Positions 1 through 9,018 of a stretch of DNA of 64,000 bases are shown here, in pieces. This stretch comes from G963677445 sp963678275. GTDB taxonomy: Bacteria > Bacteroidota > Ignavibacteria > Ignavibacteriales > Melioribacteraceae. A program made the translations under genes and the position numbers. The stretch covers positions 744,001 through 808,000 of the forward strand of contig OY782765.1 of NCBI GenBank assembly GCA_963678275.1, written 5' to 3'. Numbering within the stretch: the stretch's first letter is position 1; each line of letters opens with the position of its first letter. The notes beneath the pieces are model-generated. The model ran no database searches. It worked only from the letters and a program-made list of their open reading frames with translations, and had not been told where the DNA came from.

Positions 1-1
1 A

Positions 2-493
2 GTTCTTTTACTGAACCAGAGTTATGAACCCCTTACCGTCTGTAATATTAAGAAGGCAATTATACTTATTATCCTTGGCAAAGCAGAACTTGTGGCCGAT
101 AATGAAAAGAAAAAACTGAACACAATTTCCAGGTCTTTTCCCTGGCCAAGTATTATCAGGCTGAATAATTATATTCATGTCCCTTACCAGAGAATAATCC
201 TTACCAGGAAAAACATTATTAAGCGTGACGGCCATCGCTGCGCCTATTGCGGACAGAGAGATGAATCCCTTACAATCGATCATATTCTCCCGAAATCGAG
301 AGGCGGGGGAGATTCCTGGGAAAATCTGACAGCCTGCTGCGTAAGGTGCAATAATAAAAAAGGAAACCGGACACCCGAAGAGGCGGGGATGCCTTTAAGA
401 CTGACCCCATATACTCCAAACCACATCATGTTTATTTTGAAAGACGCGGGCAATGTTGATCAGGCATGGAAACCCTTTTTATTCCAGACCTGA
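2..493 (+). CDS. HNH endonuclease family protein (5' end outside window)
   Basis: Probable HNH nuclease-fold protein, cut by the left edge. The reading frame is open to base 2 and the codons before the GTG at 92 read LLLNQSYEPL and then KAIILIILGKAE, the usual start of this small HNH family, so 92 is not the true start. The zinc/HNH core is visible: RCAYCG, then DHILPKSRGGG, then NLTACCVRCNNKKGN, giving two CxxC pairs and the His-Asn-Asn catalytic motif. Such short stand-alone HNH proteins are widespread in Bacteroidota and their role is not settled. It ends just before a promoter for scpA. Family assignment is firm; biological role is unknown. Confidence 0.85.
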   Translation, partial: VLLLNQSYEPLTVCNIKKAIILIILGKAELVADNEKKKLNTISRSFPWPSIIRLNNYIHVPYQRIILTRKNIIKRDGHRCAYCGQRDESLTIDHILPKSRGGGDSWENLTACCVRCNNKKGNRTPEEAGMPLRLTPYTPNHIMFILKDAGNVDQAWKPFLFQT

Positions 494-507
494 AAAAGAT
501 ATTTATT

Positions 508-537
508 CTTGACAAAAAATCACTATTTTTAAATTTG
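508..537 (+). promoter_or_regulatory. Candidate promoter for scpA operon
   Basis: CTTG at 508-511 (also the first bases of TTGACA, 509-514) is followed after exactly 19 bases by TAAATTTG at 530-537. This fits the Bacteroidota primary sigma pattern (TTTG-N19-21-TAnnTTTG) with one mismatch, and the TTGACA also fits a sigma-70 -35 box. Transcription would start near 544, about 40 bases before the scpA GTG. Based on sequence match only. Confidence 0.5.
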
Positions 538-585
538 GTTTATTTTTCTTTTTAGCGGTCAGGATAATCAAATCCAGGGTTATAA

Positions 586-1305
586 GTGTATAAAATAAAG
601 CTGTCACATTTTGAAGGTCCCCTTGATCTGCTCCTTTTTTTTATTAAAAGGGATGAGCTGGATATTTATGATATTCCAATATCCAAGATTACCCGTGATT
701 TCATTTCTTATCTGGAGATATTCAAGGAGCTTGATCTGGAATCGGCCGGAGAGTTTATTCTTATGGCTTCAACATTAATGCAGATTAAAGCCCGTATGCT
801 TCTGCCTCGCGAAGTGGATGAAAAAGGAGATGAAATTGATCCGAGAGCCGATCTTGTCAACGCGCTGATAGAATATAGAAGATATAAAGAGATCAGCGAA
901 GAAATGGGATATCTTGAATCTAACCAGAGAAAGCTTGCTTTCAGGGGATACTTTGAGGAAGACCCCAAAGAAAAACCCCCTGAATTAGATACTCTTCTTA
1001 AAAATATAACTATTTATGATTTGCTTCTGGCCTTTAAAAAGGCAATGACAGAGATGCCTGTTGAGCCTGTTCATAAAATCAGAAAAATAAATATTTCCCT
1101 CGACGAGCAGATTACTTATATTCTGGATAAAATTAAGATTGATGAGAAAGTTTCTTTCAGGAAATTAATTATAGAAATGAAAGAAAAAATCAGAGTGATA
1201 ATAACATTTATAGCTATGCTCGAACTTATAAAAATGGGAAAGATCGGTCTAAGGGAAAATATCGAATTGAATGAATTTGAAATATATGGATTTGAGAATG
1301 GATAA
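586..1305 (+). CDS. scpA: Segregation and condensation protein A
   Basis: Kleisin subunit of the SMC-ScpA-ScpB condensin that compacts and segregates the chromosome. The N-terminus has the family hallmark FEGPLDLLL at about residues 9-17, followed by the helical SMC-neck-binding segment; the C-terminal winged helix that caps the SMC head is seen in VSFRKLI and LELIKMGKI. Length 239 aa is normal. The start is GTG, chosen because it leaves the standard eight residues before FEGPLD. It overlaps scpB, so the two subunits are probably translationally coupled. SMC itself is not in the window. Confidence 0.93.
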   Translation: MYKIKLSHFEGPLDLLLFFIKRDELDIYDIPISKITRDFISYLEIFKELDLESAGEFILMASTLMQIKARMLLPREVDEKGDEIDPRADLVNALIEYRRYKEISEEMGYLESNQRKLAFRGYFEEDPKEKPPELDTLLKNITIYDLLLAFKKAMTEMPVEPVHKIRKINISLDEQITYILDKIKIDEKVSFRKLIIEMKEKIRVIITFIAMLELIKMGKIGLRENIELNEFEIYGFENG

Positions 1306-1948
1306 CGTTTATTTATCGGTTATCGAGGCGCTTATTTTTGCTTCGGACGAACCTTTGCCCGGCCAGGAAATTATAAAGGCAATAAAAGAAATAGATGGTG
1401 ATTCAGGTGAAATTAATGTCGTGGAAATTTCGGAAAGTGTCGCTGAGCTGAATGCTCTTTATGAAGAGAAAGGAAACGCGTTCAGAATAAAAGAAATAGC
1501 TGACGGGTTCATTTTCGCCACACTGCCCGAATATTCAAAATATGTCGGTTTCCTCTCAATTGAAAAAAGTAAGCGCAGATTGAGTCAGGCCGCGCTGGAA
1601 ACTCTTGCCATCGTAGCTTATAAACAGCCAATCACAAAACCTGAAATTGAAGCTATTCGTGGTGTAGGCAGCGATTATATTATTAACCAGCTTCTCGAAA
1701 AAGATCTGATTACTATTCATGGCAGAGCTGAAACTATCGGCAGGCCGCTGTTATATAAAACTACCACCGAGTTTTTGAAATATTTTGGTCTGAACAAAAT
1801 TTCCGATCTGCCAAAACCACGCGAAATTGAAGAAATTATGAAAGACGCTGATTTCCTCGAACAAAAGAGGAAAATCATGATGAATCAGCTTGAAGAAATT
1901 GTTGAGAATGACAACGCCGGCTCAAAGGAGGAGAGTGATGAGAATTAA
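1298..1948 (+). CDS. scpB: Segregation and condensation protein B
   Basis: Partner of ScpA; dimeric tandem winged-helix protein that binds the kleisin middle region. Visible signatures are VIEALIFASDEPL near the N-terminus and the strongly conserved LSQAALETLAIVAYKQPITKPEIEAIRG block (cited in part here), then GRPLLY. I prefer ATG 1298, overlapping the scpA stop by 8 bases, because family members begin a few residues before IEAL; in-frame ATGs at 1271 and 1286 would add up to nine residues. The 3' end overlaps the next gene, so scpA, scpB and rluB form a tight operon. Confidence 0.92.
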   Translation: MDNVYLSVIEALIFASDEPLPGQEIIKAIKEIDGDSGEINVVEISESVAELNALYEEKGNAFRIKEIADGFIFATLPEYSKYVGFLSIEKSKRRLSQAALETLAIVAYKQPITKPEIEAIRGVGSDYIINQLLEKDLITIHGRAETIGRPLLYKTTTEFLKYFGLNKISDLPKPREIEEIMKDADFLEQKRKIMMNQLEEIVENDNAGSKEESDEN

Positions 1949-2636
1949 TAGATTTATTTCGGAATGTGGTATTTGCTCCAGAAGAAATGCCGATAATATG
2001 ATAGATGAAGGAAGGGTGGAATTAAATGGAGAAATTATCCGTCATCCCGGTGAGGATATCAATCCCGATGAAGATGTTATCAGAGTTGACGGAGTTATAG
2101 TAAAACCGGTTAAAAAAGAATATTATGTTTTATATAAACCAAAAGGTTATGTTACTACTACAAAGGATGAAAAAAAACGACCTGAAGTTACAAAATTGAT
2201 TAAATCCTCGGCAAAAATATATCCTGTAGGCAGGCTTGATATAAACACCACGGGAGTAATTCTGCTTACTAATGACGGCGATTTTTCAAATAATCTGACT
2301 CATCCCTCAAATAGAGTTCCGAGGGTTTATTCAGCATTGCTCAGTAAACCTTTGAATGTCGACGACCGGCTGGCATTAACAAAAGGTATTTTTCTCGATG
2401 GCAGAAAAAGCAGCTTTACTGAAATTCTTTTCCCCGATAAGAAAAATTTCAGGAGAGTTGAGGTAACTACGGTTGAAGGGAGAAATCATTTCGTTAAACG
2501 TATGTTTAAAGCCCGCGGATATTTTGTAAAAACGCTTCACAGGGTATCATTCGGCGAATTTAATGTATTTGGTATGAAACCGGGCGAATATAAAAAAATT
2601 AATATGCCTACACCTGTAAGGAAAAAAAAGAAATGA
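1938..2636 (+). CDS. rluB: 23S rRNA pseudouridine synthase, RluB/RsuA type
   Basis: Isomerises uridine in large-subunit rRNA (RluB-like; the RsuA/RluB/E/F families are hard to separate by eye). An N-terminal S4 RNA-binding domain covers about residues 1-60 (RINRFISECG, SRRNADNMI), and the synthase domain has the catalytic aspartate in GRLDINTTGVILLTNDG. The start at 1938 is set by a perfect AAAGGAGGAG Shine-Dalgarno; the upstream in-frame ATG at 1890 has none. It overlaps the scpB stop, an arrangement (scpA-scpB-rluB) common in many phyla. The tail is basic (RKKKK). Confidence 0.9.
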   Translation: MRINRFISECGICSRRNADNMIDEGRVELNGEIIRHPGEDINPDEDVIRVDGVIVKPVKKEYYVLYKPKGYVTTTKDEKKRPEVTKLIKSSAKIYPVGRLDINTTGVILLTNDGDFSNNLTHPSNRVPRVYSALLSKPLNVDDRLALTKGIFLDGRKSSFTEILFPDKKNFRRVEVTTVEGRNHFVKRMFKARGYFVKTLHRVSFGEFNVFGMKPGEYKKINMPTPVRKKKK

Positions 2637-4114
2637 GAAGAATTCTTCTGATCATTTTATTTATCAGCATATCTGCCGGCGAATTTTTCGCTCAGGAGAA
2701 AGAAAAAGATCTAAACAGGCTGAATGAATTAAGAGAGCAGCTTGATGAACTTTTTGAGAGTCCTGAATTCAGCGGATCATTTTGGGGCGTCTATATAAAG
2801 TCGCTGAGAAGTGGTGAGGTGATTTACAAAAGAAATGAAAATAAATATTTAATTCCTGCTTCCAATGTGAAGTTATTTACCACTTCGGCTGGTCTGCTTT
2901 TTCTCGGATCAGAATACAGGTATCGCACAGGTCTTTATTCCAGCGGAATAATCCATGATAAGAAACTTAAAGGTGATATTGTTATCAGGGGAAGCGGCGA
3001 CCCGACTATTTCAGGACGATTCCGGGATGGCAACAGTACAAAAATACTGGAGGAATGGACCGATACCCTGATTAAAAAGGGTATTACCGCTATAACAGGA
3101 AATATCATCGGAGATGATAATATATATGATGATAATGGCTATGGACGGGGATGGGAATATGATTACCTCGGCAACTGGTATGCCGCTCCTTCCGGAGCTC
3201 TAAGTTTTAATGATAATTCAGTGAAAATTGAGGTTAAACCCAACGGTTTGAATATGAATGCCCGGCTGGAAACAGATCCAGCATCCTCGTACTTTAATAT
3301 CCTGAATGATGTAATTACAGTGGAGAATGGCTCCGGCAGCGCTGTTACACTTTCGAGAGAAACAGGTACTAACCTGATAATTTTATCGGGCGCCGTCGAA
3401 GAAGGTGATGAAAAACTTTCTTTATTCGCCTCTGTCGGCAATCCCACTCTATATACAGTAAATGTTTTTAAGGAGGTTCTTGAAGCTAAAAATATAGCGG
3501 TGTCAGGGTTCGCGGAGGATATAGACCATGTTACGCTGAATATTAGTTATGAGGAAATGCTTCCCCTTTATATTCATGAATCGGAAACTCTGGATATAAT
3601 TATTAAGGAGATCAATAAAAACAGTAATAATTTTTACGCCGAACAACTTATTAAAACATTAGGATATGAAATCAATAACTTTGGATCGGCAGCCAACGGA
3701 ATAGACGCGTTGCGTTCACTTGTTGGAAAAATGGGAATTAATCCCGATAAGTTATTTCTGGTTGATGGCTCCGGACTTTCCCGTCTGAACCTTGTTTCAA
3801 CAAAACAGATAGTGAACCTGCTTGGTTTTATGTATAAGAGCAATGAGTTTTTGTCATTTTATGAATCGCTTCCTATCGCGGGAACAGATGGAACTCTTTC
3901 GGAAAGAATGAAAAAAGAAAGCGCCGAGAACAACGTAAGAGCAAAGCCGGGCTTTCTGAGGGGTGTTAATGCTCTCTCGGGGTATTTGACTACGCCCGAC
4001 GGGGAACCTCTCGCATTTTCACTGATCCTGAATAATTATTATGGTCCTGTCGGATTTGCCAATTATACCCAGGACCTTGCCTGCACACGGCTCGCGAATT
4101 TCAGAAGAAATTAA
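2633..4114 (+). CDS. dacB: D-alanyl-D-alanine carboxypeptidase/endopeptidase, PBP4 type
   Basis: Periplasmic class C low-molecular-weight penicillin-binding protein (peptidase S13) that trims or cuts peptidoglycan cross-links. A signal peptide (LLIILFISISAG) precedes the enzyme. Active-site motif 1 is SNVK at residues 77-80 (Ser nucleophile and Lys base) and motif 2 is SNN in KNSNNFYAEQL. The third motif, KTG in nearly all relatives, reads KPG here (AKPGFLRGVNALSGY). Substitution in this beta3 motif is unusual and may change activity. Length 493 aa is normal. It overlaps rluB by 4 bases and precedes lysS. Confidence 0.9.
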   Translation: MRRILLIILFISISAGEFFAQEKEKDLNRLNELREQLDELFESPEFSGSFWGVYIKSLRSGEVIYKRNENKYLIPASNVKLFTTSAGLLFLGSEYRYRTGLYSSGIIHDKKLKGDIVIRGSGDPTISGRFRDGNSTKILEEWTDTLIKKGITAITGNIIGDDNIYDDNGYGRGWEYDYLGNWYAAPSGALSFNDNSVKIEVKPNGLNMNARLETDPASSYFNILNDVITVENGSGSAVTLSRETGTNLIILSGAVEEGDEKLSLFASVGNPTLYTVNVFKEVLEAKNIAVSGFAEDIDHVTLNISYEEMLPLYIHESETLDIIIKEINKNSNNFYAEQLIKTLGYEINNFGSAANGIDALRSLVGKMGINPDKLFLVDGSGLSRLNLVSTKQIVNLLGFMYKSNEFLSFYESLPIAGTDGTLSERMKKESAENNVRAKPGFLRGVNALSGYLTTPDGEPLAFSLILNNYYGPVGFANYTQDLACTRLANFRRN

Positions 4115-4129
4115 TTTAAATGGAGATAT

Positions 4130-5641
4130 ATGATGAAAGAAGAACAGAAAGGTATTAACGAACTAATGCAGAGACGAGCCGAAGAGCTCGCTACATTGCA
4201 GGAGCGCGGGTTTCAGCCCTTCGCTTATAGCTATGATGTTGATTCATATTCGGAAGAAATAAAGGGAGATTATGGTAAATATGAGGGTAAGACTGTAAAG
4301 ATTGCCGGCCGGATAATGTCACTCAGGCGCATGGGCAAAGCATCCTTCGTTCATATTCAGGATAAAATGGGAAGAATCCAGGCTTATTTGAAACGGGATG
4401 AGATTGGCGCTGAAAATTACAACGCTTTTAAACTTCTTGATATTGGTGATATTATTGGTATCAGGGGGTATGTTTTCACTACTAAAACCGGTGAAATTTC
4501 TGTGCATGCCGAGGAATTAAGTCTTCTTACAAAATCGCTAAGACCAATTCCAATCGCGAAAGAAACGACTGATGAAGATGGCAATAAAGTGATTCATGAT
4601 CAATTTGTTGATGTTGAGCTTCGTTATCGTCAGCGTTATGTTGATCTTATTGTTAATCCCCAGGTAAAAGATGTATTCCTGAAACGTTCCAAAATTATAA
4701 GCCATTTAAGAAAGTTTCTGGATGAGCAGGGAATACTTGAGGTCCAGACTCCCATCCTTCAGCCCATTTATGGAGGGGCAAATGCCAGGCCCTTTGTTAC
4801 TCATCATAACACCCTCGATATGCAGCTTTACTTAAGAATAGCCGATGAGCTCTATCTGAAAAGATTAATTGTCGGCGGTTTCGACGGAGTTTATGAAATC
4901 GGAAAAGATTTCCGCAACGAAGGTATCGATAAAACTCATAATCCGGAATTTACAATGCTCGAAGTTTATGTCGCTTACAGGGATTATGAATGGATGATGA
5001 ATTTTGTTGAAACTATGGTTGCCGATGTATGTATGAATATTTTTGGCACCACCGAATTTACGATAGATGAGACGGAAATAAGTTTTAAAGCTCCCTGGAA
5101 CAGGGTTTCGCTTGTTGGAGAATTAAAGAACCAGACCGGTATTGATGTTCTTACAGCAACCGAAGAAGAGATGAAAGCCGCGCTTAAAAAGTATGAAGTT
5201 GAGATTAAACCAGGTATGAATAAAGGCAAGATGATCGATGAACTATTTGAAGTAACTGTTCAGAAAGATCTTATACAGCCAACCTTTGTAATAGATTATC
5301 CCCTTGAAATTTCTCCTCTTGCCAAAAAGCACAGGGAGAAGGAGGGGCTTGTTGAACGTTTTGAAGGTTTTGTTGTCGGAAAAGAATTATGCAATGCCTT
5401 TTCCGAACTTAATGATCCTGTCGATCAGAGGAACAGATTTGAAGCCCAGACAAGACTGAAGGAAGCTGGTGATGATGAAGCCCAGATCATTGATAATGAT
5501 TTCATCAACGCTCTCGAATATGGCATGCCCCCGACAGCGGGTTTGGGTATTGGTATAGACAGGCTGGTAATGTTTTTAACTGATCAGCCCTCTATAAGGG
5601 ATGTAATTCTTTTTCCACATATGCGGCCGAAAACTAAATAG
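4130..5641 (+). CDS. lysS: Lysine--tRNA ligase, class II
   Basis: Charges tRNA-Lys in the cytoplasm. An N-terminal OB-fold anticodon-binding domain (about residues 55-150, VKIAGRIMSLRRMGKASF) is followed by the class II catalytic core: motif 2 in FRNEGIDKTHNPEFTMLEVY and motif 3 in GLGIGIDRLVMFLTD near residues 471-485. Length 503 aa is typical. ATG 4130 has TGGAGA upstream; a second ATG follows at once. It stands 15 bases after dacB, so it may share its transcript. Confidence 0.96.
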   Translation: MMKEEQKGINELMQRRAEELATLQERGFQPFAYSYDVDSYSEEIKGDYGKYEGKTVKIAGRIMSLRRMGKASFVHIQDKMGRIQAYLKRDEIGAENYNAFKLLDIGDIIGIRGYVFTTKTGEISVHAEELSLLTKSLRPIPIAKETTDEDGNKVIHDQFVDVELRYRQRYVDLIVNPQVKDVFLKRSKIISHLRKFLDEQGILEVQTPILQPIYGGANARPFVTHHNTLDMQLYLRIADELYLKRLIVGGFDGVYEIGKDFRNEGIDKTHNPEFTMLEVYVAYRDYEWMMNFVETMVADVCMNIFGTTEFTIDETEISFKAPWNRVSLVGELKNQTGIDVLTATEEEMKAALKKYEVEIKPGMNKGKMIDELFEVTVQKDLIQPTFVIDYPLEISPLAKKHREKEGLVERFEGFVVGKELCNAFSELNDPVDQRNRFEAQTRLKEAGDDEAQIIDNDFINALEYGMPPTAGLGIGIDRLVMFLTDQPSIRDVILFPHMRPKTK

Positions 5642-5657
5642 GGAGCAATGCCGAAGG

Positions 5658-6605
5658 ATGAAAAAGATAGTGGTTTTATTCTTTGTTTTGTCAGCAGTTT
5701 GTTATTCGCAATCTGAAATGACGGAATTAACTTATCCACAAAAATATGGACTTTTACCGGGCGGTATAAAAAGTAATGCTCCGGCCAGTCTGGATTTTTC
5801 AGATGAAACTCCAAAACTTGAAAATCCGCTGGATATTGAAGTGAACTACTATCTTCTTTCCGGTATTGGCATCGCCACAGGAACGGCTGTTCTGGCGGTC
5901 AGGAACTATTATGCCAATACTTGGTGGCGTGAAAACGCCCGAGAATTTCGTTTCGCGAACGACTGGGATTACGCATTGTGGATTGATAAATATGGTCATT
6001 TTTATGGCACCTATCTATTAGCGCACGCGTTCTCAATCGGGTTGGAGGGGGCTGACGTCAGAGGCGATCTGGCGGCGATATATGGCTCGACAGCAGCCCT
6101 TCTCTTTCAGTTGTATGTTGAGTATGAGGATGGTTATGGCCCTAAATGGGGCTTTTCACCCGGAGACGCGGTTTCGGATATGCTGGGAGCCGGGTATTCT
6201 GTCGCCCAGTACTATTTCCCGTATTTGAAAAACTTCCAGCCAAGACTAAGTTACTGGCCTACGAAAGAGCTGATCAATGGTGAGAAAGAAGATCATAATA
6301 TTATGGATGACTATGAAGGCCAGAAAATGTGGCTTGGTTTCAGGATGAAGAGGCTTCTTCCGGATAAATTGGCTCATTACTGGCCCTCTTTTTTGATGCT
6401 GTCAGTGGGTATGGGCGTCTCCGATCTTGATGGTTCGGGGGGCGGCAACAGGGATATTTATATAGCTTTTGACCTGGATGCCGAAGAGCTTCCCCTGCAT
6501 GGCAATTTCTGGCAGGTGGTAAAAAATACTTTGAACTACCTTCATTTCCCTATGCCCGGTGTAAGAATTACCCGAGGCGGCGCTTTTTTTGCCATCTGTT
6601 ATTAA
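5658..6605 (+). CDS. DUF2279 (YfiM-like) exported protein
   Basis: Function unknown. A signal peptide (IVVLFFVLSAVCYSQ) is followed by the DUF2279 signature: IDKYGHFYGTYLLAHAF near residues 113-130 and a second half with GFSPGDAVSDMLGA, where conserved His and Asp residues sit in membrane-like helices. E. coli YfiM is a related lipoprotein of unknown role; this one has no lipobox. The C-terminal part (PDKLAHYWPSF) repeats the DK.(G/A)H pattern. It lies between lysS and a glycosyltransferase. Confidence 0.75.
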   Translation: MKKIVVLFFVLSAVCYSQSEMTELTYPQKYGLLPGGIKSNAPASLDFSDETPKLENPLDIEVNYYLLSGIGIATGTAVLAVRNYYANTWWRENAREFRFANDWDYALWIDKYGHFYGTYLLAHAFSIGLEGADVRGDLAAIYGSTAALLFQLYVEYEDGYGPKWGFSPGDAVSDMLGAGYSVAQYYFPYLKNFQPRLSYWPTKELINGEKEDHNIMDDYEGQKMWLGFRMKRLLPDKLAHYWPSFLMLSVGMGVSDLDGSGGGNRDIYIAFDLDAEELPLHGNFWQVVKNTLNYLHFPMPGVRITRGGAFFAICY

Positions 6606-6615
6606 TGGAGAGCTG

Positions 6616-7338
6616 TTGAAATTTAGTATAATTATTCCTGTGCTCAACGAAGAAAAATTATTACCCCGCTTGCTGAAGCAGCTTACAGAAAACGATTTAA
6701 GAAAAAAAAATAATTATGAAATTATTGTATGCGACGGTGGAAGCAATGATAAAAGCATTGCTATCGCGGCGCAATACGCCGATAAAGTAGTTTTAGATAA
6801 AAGCAGCAAAAAAACTATTGCCGGAGGCAGGAACAGAGGCGCCGAGGCTGCGTCGGGTGAAATTTTGATATTTTTAAATGCCGATATTTTTCTGAAAAAC
6901 TTTTCTGTTCTGCTCGAAGAAACCGAAAAAGGTTTATCAGGGAAATACTTTGGCATTACATCGAAGATCATGGTCCATCCCTCTGAATCCAAATTCAGCG
7001 ATAGTATCTTTCTGGGTTTTTACAACAGGTATTTCCGGTTTCTTAATTTGATTGGAATGGGAATGGGGAGAGGGGAATTTCAGGCAGTGAGAAATTCAAC
7101 ATTCCGTGAATTGAATGGCTTCAGGGAGAATCTTGCCGCCGGAGAAGATTTTGATTTTTTCAGACGGGTTAGATCTTTAGGACCTGTGCTTTTTCTGAAA
7201 AATGTGATCATCTATGAATCTCCACGGAGATATCGGAAGACGGGCCATTTTAAGATACTTTTATCCTGGCTTTTAAATAGCATCTTTGTTATTTTTCTGG
7301 GAAGGTCGTTAAACCGGGAATGGAAACAAATCAGGTAA
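6616..7338 (+). CDS. Family 2 glycosyltransferase
   Basis: GT-A fold, nucleotide-sugar dependent transferase. FSIIIPVLNEEKLL and YEIIVCDGGSNDKS form the nucleotide-binding start, FLNADIFL holds the DxD-type position (here NAD) and AGEDFDFFRRVRSLG the acceptor-side ED motif. I choose TTG 6616, which follows TGGAGAG at good spacing and removes a non-family leader; the in-frame ATG at 6589 would overlap the preceding gene. A C-terminal hydrophobic stretch (LLSWLLNSIFVIFLG) may tether it to the membrane. Acceptor unknown; likely surface glycan synthesis. Confidence 0.8.
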   Translation: MKFSIIIPVLNEEKLLPRLLKQLTENDLRKKNNYEIIVCDGGSNDKSIAIAAQYADKVVLDKSSKKTIAGGRNRGAEAASGEILIFLNADIFLKNFSVLLEETEKGLSGKYFGITSKIMVHPSESKFSDSIFLGFYNRYFRFLNLIGMGMGRGEFQAVRNSTFRELNGFRENLAAGEDFDFFRRVRSLGPVLFLKNVIIYESPRRYRKTGHFKILLSWLLNSIFVIFLGRSLNREWKQIR

Positions 7339-7340
7339 AT

Positions 7341-9014
7341 ATGAATATAAAAAAATTAGCGCTCTTATTGCTGGTCCTTCCATTTGTATTATTCGCTCAG
7401 GCGGGAAATCCTTCCTATGATCATCCCGTGCATGATTTTCTTAACAGAATGGAAGCTGCCGGCTTCATCGATGGTTATTCAGGCGTCGAACTGCCTGTTT
7501 CAGGTAAAACCGTGGTTGGTTATTTACTGGAACTCGAAGAAGTTAAAAGAGAGCTGGACAGAGCTGACAGGGAACTGTTGAAAAATCTGATTATAGAATT
7601 TCAGTTTGAAGCTGGATTATCCGATAAGCAAATCAACAATTTTTTCCCCGGGCTGAAAATCAAAGAAATTTTTTCCGAAAAAGAAAAGTATCTTTATTCG
7701 GTTCATGATTCTGAAGGCAGCGGATTGTTCATAAACTTTCACACTTCTCTTAAGTCCGGTTTTAGAAATGATTTCATATCGGATAACTCAAATAACGCGT
7801 TTATAACAACTTATGGCGGCTCAATAAAAGGGGCGCTTAATAATAAGACCGCGTTTTATCTTAAAGCTCAGAATGGCACTTTCATGGGGGACAGGATAAT
7901 CCCTTCCGAAATGCCCTCTCTTCAATATAATTTCCATTTCTCCCAGATAGACCCTGATAATGTTAACAGCAGATATTTTGACGAGACAGAAGGATACCTT
8001 TCATGGACCGGTGAAAATGTATCAGTAAAAATAGGAAGAGATCGTTTGGTGGCTGGTTATGGCAGTATGAAAACCATATTGTCCGATACACCGCCTCCCA
8101 TGGATTATTTGAAATTTGATTTGAATTACTCATTTTTCACTTTTTCTTACATTCATGGCAAACTACTTGGTGAATACAACTATTCTGTTGATACGGTCAG
8201 AGGTTCAATCAGAACTATCGATGATAAGTTCTGGGTATATCATCGTTTTGGTTTTAATCCTGGTCCGGCATTCAGCTTTGGTGTGGGGGAAATAATCATT
8301 TACGGGAACAGAACCTTCGACCTCTCTTATCTAAATCCGTTAAATTTCTTTAAGAGTATTGAACATTTTAACCAGGACCGGGATAATTCCATGATTTTTA
8401 TTGACTTTAAAAGCAGGCTTTACCCGGGCTATTCATTATTCGGGTCATTCCTGATTGATGATATGAATTTTTCCACGATCGGGAAGGGAAGTTATCAGAA
8501 CCAGTTCCTGTGGAATATTGGAATTTATGCCGCTCCGTTTTATGGTTGCGTTCCTCTGGAATTTGAATTTCAGTATGTTAGAATTGAACCTTATGTTTTC
8601 ACTCACAGGCTTGAGGAAAATAATTACACATCCTATGACCTGTCTCTTGTTTCAAGCCTGCAGCCAAATAGTCATTCCATGATGTTTAAAGTCTTTTGGC
8701 GACCTCTCGAAAGACTGGATATTACCGCCTCCTTTTCATTTACCGAACATGGCGCGAATGGGGAAGATGAATCGGGAAGAATCATTAATTATGGCGGTGA
8801 TATACACAGAGGTATCAGAGAGGGAGATAATGTTACTATCTATTTTTTAGATGGAGTAAAGGAATATTTTCATTATTACAGATTAAAAGCTGAGTACGAA
8901 ATTTTTAATCAGATATTTATGTTGTTGGATTTATCACTTAATGATAACATTTTAGCAAATGGTTATCATGAGAAAATTTTAAGAAGTTTATATGGTTTTA
9001 AAATAAAATTATAA
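7341..9014 (+). CDS. Wzi-like outer-membrane beta-barrel protein
   Basis: Exported protein with a clean signal peptide (IKKLALLLLVLPFVLFAQ), an alpha-helical N-terminal region to about residue 110, and then alternating hydrophobic/aromatic strands to the C-terminus (e.g. ITASFSFTEHG, FHYYRLKAEYEIF), typical of an outer-membrane barrel. The layout resembles the capsule assembly Wzi family common in Bacteroidota and Ignavibacteria. ATG 7341 is chosen over 7320 because the signal peptide begins there. It follows a glycosyltransferase, which fits a role in surface polysaccharide attachment; that role is inference. Confidence 0.65.
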   Translation: MNIKKLALLLLVLPFVLFAQAGNPSYDHPVHDFLNRMEAAGFIDGYSGVELPVSGKTVVGYLLELEEVKRELDRADRELLKNLIIEFQFEAGLSDKQINNFFPGLKIKEIFSEKEKYLYSVHDSEGSGLFINFHTSLKSGFRNDFISDNSNNAFITTYGGSIKGALNNKTAFYLKAQNGTFMGDRIIPSEMPSLQYNFHFSQIDPDNVNSRYFDETEGYLSWTGENVSVKIGRDRLVAGYGSMKTILSDTPPPMDYLKFDLNYSFFTFSYIHGKLLGEYNYSVDTVRGSIRTIDDKFWVYHRFGFNPGPAFSFGVGEIIIYGNRTFDLSYLNPLNFFKSIEHFNQDRDNSMIFIDFKSRLYPGYSLFGSFLIDDMNFSTIGKGSYQNQFLWNIGIYAAPFYGCVPLEFEFQYVRIEPYVFTHRLEENNYTSYDLSLVSSLQPNSHSMMFKVFWRPLERLDITASFSFTEHGANGEDESGRIINYGGDIHRGIREGDNVTIYFLDGVKEYFHYYRLKAEYEIFNQIFMLLDLSLNDNILANGYHEKILRSLYGFKIKL

Positions 9015-9018
9015 TCTT

